Part shown: in pieces, positions 7,488 through 11,283 of the stretch
How the letters are laid out: every line of letters starts with the position of its first letter
Position numbering within the stretch: position 1 is the stretch's first letter
DNA from: Tannerella sp.
GTDB taxonomy: Bacteria; Bacteroidota; Bacteroidia; Bacteroidales; Tannerellaceae
Length of the DNA: 11,283 bases
Direction of reading: 5' to 3'
NCBI GenBank assembly: GCA_031259505.1
Contig: JAIRLL010000020.1
Span: forward strand, 1 to 11,283
Position numbers and translations under genes: made by a program
Notes under the pieces: generated by a model
What the model saw: the letters and a program-made list of their open reading frames with translations, nothing else
Databases searched by the model: none
What the model was told of the DNA's origin: nothing

Positions 7488-8453
7488 TTATTCGGTTATT
7501 TCAATCATATTGCTGCGCACTGCGTATTTCCAGGCGCGTTTGTACGACAGTTTATCAAGTATCTGGCCGATGTTTTCGCCGTGCTTGAACTGTGCTGCGT
7601 AGCTTTCGTTTTTGACATTGCCGCTGATGCGTATGTCGACATTGAACCGCCGCCTGAGTATGACGGCTATTTCGCCGAGCGTCTGATTCCTGAAAGTCAG
7701 TATGCCGTCTTTCCAGGATGTATATTCGTGCGCGTTCACGGTTTGCCGGCGTATTTCGCCCGTTTCGTTGTCCAGAATCAGTTGCTGTTGTGGTTCGAGC
7801 GTGAATCCTTCGCCGGTCTTTTCGCCGTCGGGGAAGGCTTTGATGCGGCCTTCTTCGAGTGTGAGGACGGTATGCGGGTCGTCGTCGTAGGCTTTGATGC
7901 CGAAGCGGGTGCCGAGCACTTTGACGGAAATGTGGGCGGCGTCGACGGTAAAGGGTGTTTTGTTGTTGACAATGTCGAAATATCCTTCGCCCGAGAGGCT
8001 GACCTGCCGGCAGTCTTCGAATATCGCCGGATATGTCAGTCGGGAACCGCCGTTGAGGGTTGCCAGCGAGCCGTCGGGCAGCGTGACGGCGGCGACGACG
8101 CCGCAGGGTACGGTTACTTCTATCGGGTTTTGCGCGGGCAGGCGTTTGGCGGAGCTGACGCCGAAACGGTAGGCTGCATAGCTCGTCGAAAGGATGACGG
8201 ACAGGGCGACGGCGGCTGCATAGAGATGTTTGGAGCGCTTCCTGCTCTTGTGTCTCAAAGCCGTGTCTGCATGGATTTTCTGAACGGTGCGGATGTATAT
8301 TTCTTCCTTGCCGGCCAGCATTTGCTGCGTCGCCGCGGGGTATCCGACCGCGCTGACTGCCTGCAGGGTTCGCACGCAGATTTCTTCTGCGCCGTCTTCC
8401 GTATTATGTTTCGAATCCATGTTCATCGTTTCTGTCTGCTTTCTGTCGTCCAT
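7488..8453 (-). CDS. FecR-family anti-sigma factor (membrane-bound sigma regulator)
   Basis: With the ATG at 8453 the protein has 321 residues. A GTG at 8489 and ATGs at 8426 and 8420 are other possible starts. I prefer 8453 because GTG is rarer and overlaps a small hairpin. About 76 cytosolic residues precede one membrane helix (HLYAAAVALSVILSTSYAAY, 76-95). The periplasmic FecR domain follows (about 113-205: AAVTLPDGSLATLNGGSRLT, VSLSGEGYFDI, VKVLGTRFGIKAY), then a DUF4974-like C-terminal domain (about 250-320: ILTFRNQTLGEIAVILRRRF). The FecR domain should contact the STN domain of the downstream SusC protein, and the N-terminus should hold the sigma factor. The gene follows the sigma gene after 114 bp and precedes susC by 184 bp. 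The N-terminus contains a repeated EEI-x-x-RT-x-Q segment. Confidence 0.92.
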   Translation of the reverse strand: MDDRKQTETMNMDSKHNTEDGAEEICVRTLQAVSAVGYPAATQQMLAGKEEIYIRTVQKIHADTALRHKSRKRSKHLYAAAVALSVILSTSYAAYRFGVSSAKRLPAQNPIEVTVPCGVVAAVTLPDGSLATLNGGSRLTYPAIFEDCRQVSLSGEGYFDIVNNKTPFTVDAAHISVKVLGTRFGIKAYDDDPHTVLTLEEGRIKAFPDGEKTGEGFTLEPQQQLILDNETGEIRRQTVNAHEYTSWKDGILTFRNQTLGEIAVILRRRFNVDIRISGNVKNESYAAQFKHGENIGQILDKLSYKRAWKYAVRSNMIEITE

Positions 8454-8567
8454 TCTTTTGAATCTTTGCTTTATTGTGAATCCGTGCACGAAACCGTGCC
8501 GTATGTAACAATAAAGAGTGTCGATATGCGCAATACTTATATGGCGCTGCTCATTTTTATTCGTTTT

Positions 8568-9137
8568 TTATGTTTTACGGCTTGATTCGGCATACTGCCG
8601 TTTCACGGTTTCGGTGATTTTGCGGATGGCGTTGTTCATCTGCTGGGCTACGGTGCCTTCTGTGATCGAAAGCACTTCCGCTATTTCGCGATATTTCATC
8701 TGCTCTTCCTTCGCCATCAGGAAAATCAGTTTGCAGCGCTCCGGCAGCGTTTCGACGGCATTCCGGTAGACGGCAAGCATTTCATCGTCGATAAATTCGA
8801 CGTCTGCGGCGTCTGTCTGCAATTCGACCGGCATGTCGTCGATGGAGACGAAGCGGTATTTTTCCTTCTGCTTCAGATAGTGGTATACTTCGTTGCGGCA
8901 GACGATGAACAGCCATGATTTGATGTTTTCAACCGCGACAAGCGATTCTCTGTGTTTCCATATCACGTAAAAGACTTCGGATATGACTTCCCTGCAGTCT
9001 TCCGACTCCGACAGGAAGCATCGGACGAATCGATATGCGACGGGGTATACGATATCGTAAAACGCTCTGAAGGCGACATGATCGCCTTCCGCAGTCTTTT
9101 TCAACAACTGTTGCGGTATTAAACTGTATTTTTCCAT
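8568..9137 (-). CDS. ECF-type RNA polymerase sigma-70 factor
   Basis: The protein has 189 residues, normal for extracytoplasmic-function sigma factors of Bacteroidota. Region 2 covers about 20-90 (FYDIVYPVAYRFVRCFL, EVFYVIWKHRESL, NIKSWLFIVCRNEVYHYLKQ). After an acidic linker, region 4 covers about 125-178 with a helix-turn-helix in MKYREIAEVLSITEGTVAQQ. No extra domains are present. It sits directly before a FecR anti-sigma gene and a STN-bearing susC, so it most likely directs transcription of susC-susD when ligand is sensed, and perhaps its own. No convincing consensus promoter is visible upstream. The best -7-like string is TATGTTTC (complement of 9203-9210), inside an inverted repeat and lacking a -33 partner. 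Confidence 0.95.
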   Translation of the reverse strand: MEKYSLIPQQLLKKTAEGDHVAFRAFYDIVYPVAYRFVRCFLSESEDCREVISEVFYVIWKHRESLVAVENIKSWLFIVCRNEVYHYLKQKEKYRFVSIDDMPVELQTDAADVEFIDDEMLAVYRNAVETLPERCKLIFLMAKEEQMKYREIAEVLSITEGTVAQQMNNAIRKITETVKRQYAESSRKT

Positions 9138-9200
9138 ATCTCAGGTGCGGTATGTCGTCTTCATCTTGTTTTTCGCGCGGCTTATACAGATAAAGAGTAG

Positions 9201-9234
9201 AAGAAACATATTTTCTTATAAGGATATGTTTCTT
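9201..9234. promoter_or_regulatory. 11-bp perfect inverted repeat upstream of the sigma gene
   Basis: AAGAAACATAT (9201-9211) is mirrored exactly by ATATGTTTCTT (9224-9234) with a 12-bp spacer. It lies between ilvN (stop at 9296) and the sigma-factor start (9137), about 64 bp upstream of that start. It may be an operator for a dimeric regulator or an AT-rich terminator-like hairpin for the ilv operon. On the minus strand the right arm is followed only by CTACTCTTT, and the stem is very AT-rich, so I favour the operator reading. The same arms carry a TATGTTTC string on both strands. Confidence 0.5.
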
Positions 9235-9295
9235 TTTACGCATAATTAACCAAAGTTGAGCCGGCCGCTTTCGGAGGGTGCATCCGGCCTGTTTT

Positions 9296-9847
9296 TCACC
9301 TTTTTCTTGTCAGTCTTTCTTCCACCGCTTTCAGCATGTCGCTCAGCCGTTCCACTTTACTTTTGGTGATGGCAATCCGCCCCGAACGGATGAACTGCAG
9401 CACGCCGATGCGTTCGCTCAACTCGCGGAAAAGCGCCTGCGTCTCTTCGTAATGGCCGTTTTTTTCCAGCACCACGCATGTCTCGTTGATTTCCAGCACG
9501 CGCGCGTCATATTTGCGGACAAGTTCTTCTACCGACTTCAGTTTCAGGAACTGGTCGGTGGCCAGTTTGTACAGCGCTATTTCCTGGTGTACGAGGTCTT
9601 CGTCCGTATTGTAGTATGCTTTCAGGATTTCGACTCGCTTGTCGATTTGTTTCACTACCTTGTCTATCGTATTGACGTCGGCGAAGGTGGTGATGGTGAA
9701 CTTGTGTATGCCATCGATGGCGGAGGGCGAAACGGACAGCGTCTCGATATTCAACTGCCTCCGCGTAAAGATAATGGCAATCTGGTTCAAAAGGCCTACC
9801 GTATTTTCCGAAAAGATGATTATCGTATATAATTTTATGTTTTGCAT
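9296..9847 (-). CDS. ilvN: Acetolactate synthase small (regulatory) subunit
   Basis: The 183-residue protein is the regulatory subunit of acetohydroxyacid synthase, which makes 2-acetolactate or 2-aceto-2-hydroxybutyrate for valine, leucine and isoleucine synthesis in the cytoplasm. The N-terminal ACT domain (about 3-75) shows YTIIIFSENTVGLLNQIAII and RRQLNIETLSVSPSAIDGIH, the segment that binds the inhibitory amino acid in this family. The C-terminal part (about 85-170: EIALYKL, LEINETCVVLEKNGHYEET, IGVLQFIRSGRIAITK) matches the small-subunit C-terminal domain. It starts with an ATG 16 bp after the ilvB stop, so the two are cotranscribed. The length is usual for the Bacteroidota form. Confidence 0.95.
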   Translation of the reverse strand: MQNIKLYTIIIFSENTVGLLNQIAIIFTRRQLNIETLSVSPSAIDGIHKFTITTFADVNTIDKVVKQIDKRVEILKAYYNTDEDLVHQEIALYKLATDQFLKLKSVEELVRKYDARVLEINETCVVLEKNGHYEETQALFRELSERIGVLQFIRSGRIAITKSKVERLSDMLKAVEERLTRKR

Positions 9848-9863
9848 AATCTTCGTGCGGGTT

Positions 9864-11283
9864 TTATTCTACAATCATATCGTTCAGGCTCTTTCCGGCG
9901 GGCACCATCGGATAGACCTTCCCGGATTTTTCGACGTGGACGACCAGCAGGTATCCGCCGTCACAGTCAAGCATCTCGCGGATGGCGTCGTCCAGTTCTT
10001 CCCGCCGTGATACTTCACGCGCGCCCAGCCGGTATGCCCGGGCAATGGCTGCGAAGTCGGGATTTTCCATCGCGGTGAACGAATAGCGTTCGTGCCAGAA
10101 GAGTTCCTGCCACTGACGCACCATGCCGAGGAAGCTGTTGTTGAGGAGGATGATTTTCAGATTCAGTTTTTCCTGCATGACGGTGCCCAGTTCCTGCAGG
10201 GTCATCTGCAGCCCGCCGTCGCCCACAAAACAGCAGACCGTGCGTTCGGGCGCGCCGAGTTTGGCTCCGATAGCTGCGGGCAAGCCGTATCCCATTGTGC
10301 CCAGTCCGCCCGACGAAACGAGACTGCGCGTGCGCCTGTACCTGAAATAGCGAACGGCCATCATCTGATTCTGTCCCACGTCGGTTGCCAGCACGGCGTC
10401 GTGGCCTGTCGCTTCCGATACTTTCCGCACCACTTCACCCATGTGCAGGGGGCCTGATTCGGGACGGACTTCTTTGCGAATGACTTTGATTTCTTCTTCC
10501 CGCCAGTCGTCGTCGAACGAGGCGATCCATTTGCTGTGCCGTGCGGGACTTATCCGTGCCGTGAGGGCTTTCAGTATGTCTTTGGCGTCGCCCGGCAGGG
10601 GAATATCAACCGGCACATTCTTGCCTATCTCCGAGAGGTCGATGTCGATGTGAATGATTTTCGCCTGTCTGGCGTATGTGTTCAGGTCGCCCGTCACGCG
10701 GTCGTCGAACCTCATGCCGATGGCGATCAGCACGTCGCACTCGTTGGTTTTGCGGTTGGGGGCTATGTTGCCGTGCATGCCCAGCATTCCTTTGTTCAGG
10801 CGGCAGTCGGAGGGCATGGACGAAAGTCCCAGCATCGTAGTGCCTGCGGGAATGTCGGCCTTTTCCAGGAAAGCGCTCAGCGCCTGTTCGGCGCCGCTCA
10901 GTATGACGCCCTGCCCGACTGCGGCAAACGGTTTTCGTGCGCCGTCGATCAGCGCTGCCGCTGCCGTCAGATTTTCCGGGTCTGCTTCCGGGACAGGCTG
11001 GTAGCTGCGAATGAAGCGTACCGGCTGGTACGTGTAATCGACCGTCGCCGTCTGCGCATCTTTGGCAAAGTCTATCAGCACAGGCCCGGGACGTCCCGAC
11101 AGGGCAATGTAGAACGCCCGCGAGACAGCCCATGCAATTTCTTCGGCCTTGCGCACCTGATATGCCCATTTCGTGACCGGCAGGGCGATGCCTATCATGT
11201 CGATTTCCTGAAAGGCGTCCGTTCCCAGCAACGGCGACGGGACCTGACCGGTAATTACTACTATCGGCGTGCTGTCAATCATT
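9864..11283 (-). CDS. ilvB: Acetolactate synthase large (catalytic) subunit, 5' end outside window
   Basis: This is the thiamine-diphosphate-dependent catalytic subunit of acetohydroxyacid synthase. The frame is open to the right edge. The first visible ATG (11282) is an internal Met in MIDSTPIVVITGQV, so 472 residues are seen of a family length near 570, and the N-terminal part with the catalytic Glu lies outside. Visible parts: the rest of the N-terminal TPP domain (GRPGPVLIDFAKD), the central FAD-binding-type domain (GMHGNIAPNRKTNECDVLIA, GMRFDDRVTG), and the C-terminal TPP-binding domain with GDGGLQMTLQELGT (354-367 of the visible part) paired with NN at 381-382. Trp391 in GMVRQW corresponds to the well-known herbicide-resistance position. 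It is followed by ilvN in the usual order. Confidence 0.96.
   Translation of the reverse strand, partial: MIDSTPIVVITGQVPSPLLGTDAFQEIDMIGIALPVTKWAYQVRKAEEIAWAVSRAFYIALSGRPGPVLIDFAKDAQTATVDYTYQPVRFIRSYQPVPEADPENLTAAAALIDGARKPFAAVGQGVILSGAEQALSAFLEKADIPAGTTMLGLSSMPSDCRLNKGMLGMHGNIAPNRKTNECDVLIAIGMRFDDRVTGDLNTYARQAKIIHIDIDLSEIGKNVPVDIPLPGDAKDILKALTARISPARHSKWIASFDDDWREEEIKVIRKEVRPESGPLHMGEVVRKVSEATGHDAVLATDVGQNQMMAVRYFRYRRTRSLVSSGGLGTMGYGLPAAIGAKLGAPERTVCCFVGDGGLQMTLQELGTVMQEKLNLKIILLNNSFLGMVRQWQELFWHERYSFTAMENPDFAAIARAYRLGAREVSRREELDDAIREMLDCDGGYLLVVHVEKSGKVYPMVPAGKSLNDMIVE

Noticed and set aside
8486..8499. Small hairpin GCACG-GTTT-CGTGC between the sigma and fecR genes
   Set aside because: The stem is 5 bp with no U-run, too small to call a terminator or regulatory element on its own.
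7581..8585. Plus-strand open frame (334 codons) opposite fecR
   Set aside because: It mirrors a gene with a membrane helix, FecR domain and DUF4974-like domain. The antisense product is low-complexity Phe/Gly/Val-rich sequence.
9263..9289. GC-rich stem GGCCG/CGGCC just after ilvN as a terminator
   Set aside because: The stem is only 5 bp with a 17-nt loop, and no U-run follows it on the minus strand. The T-run is on the plus-strand side, where no gene exists.

Overview
The window looks like part of a Bacteroidales (Bacteroidota) chromosome. The evidence is a SusC/SusD pair with an STN-bearing SusC, a FecR-type anti-sigma factor with a C-terminal DUF4974-like region, the ilvB-ilvN sequences, and a promoter that fits the Bacteroides -33/-7 consensus (TTTG, 19-21 bp, TAnnTTTG). 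Base composition is roughly balanced to GC-rich in the genes and AT-rich between them. I cannot name a genus. Every gene I accept is on the minus strand, so transcription runs from high to low coordinates.

Layout in transcription order. (1) 11283-9296: the end of a branched-chain amino acid operon, with ilvB (5' end outside the window) and ilvN 16 bp apart. (2) 9295-9138: a gap with an 11-bp perfect inverted repeat. (3) 9137-7488: an ECF sigma-70 factor followed by its FecR-like anti-sigma factor. (4) 7487-7304: a 184-bp leader with a nested stem and A-rich tracts. (5) 7303-2410: a SusC-family TonB-dependent transporter and a SusD-family lipoprotein 31 bp apart, ending in a strong hairpin terminator. 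(6) 2409-2173: an intergenic region with three contiguous 23-bp repeats built on a CAAAAGCGCTTTG-like palindrome, then a good Bacteroides-type promoter. (7) 2172-1: a secreted DUF5107-like protein with C-terminal TPR repeats, cut by the window edge.

How the genes work together. Sigma factor, FecR and STN-SusC form the usual trans-envelope signalling arrangement: ligand on the SusC/SusD complex is sensed by the STN domain, relayed to FecR across the inner membrane, and frees the sigma factor to activate susC-susD. The ligand is probably a glycan or glycan fragment, but no recognised glycoside hydrolase, lyase or sulfatase is in the window. The only possible processing protein is the DUF5107-TPR protein, and the sequence suggests it has its own promoter behind the susD terminator.

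No wholly new system is evident. The points most worth a second look are the triple palindromic repeat, a G9 tract inside susC where a change of one base breaks the frame, the structured susC leader, and the unannotated function of the DUF5107-TPR protein.
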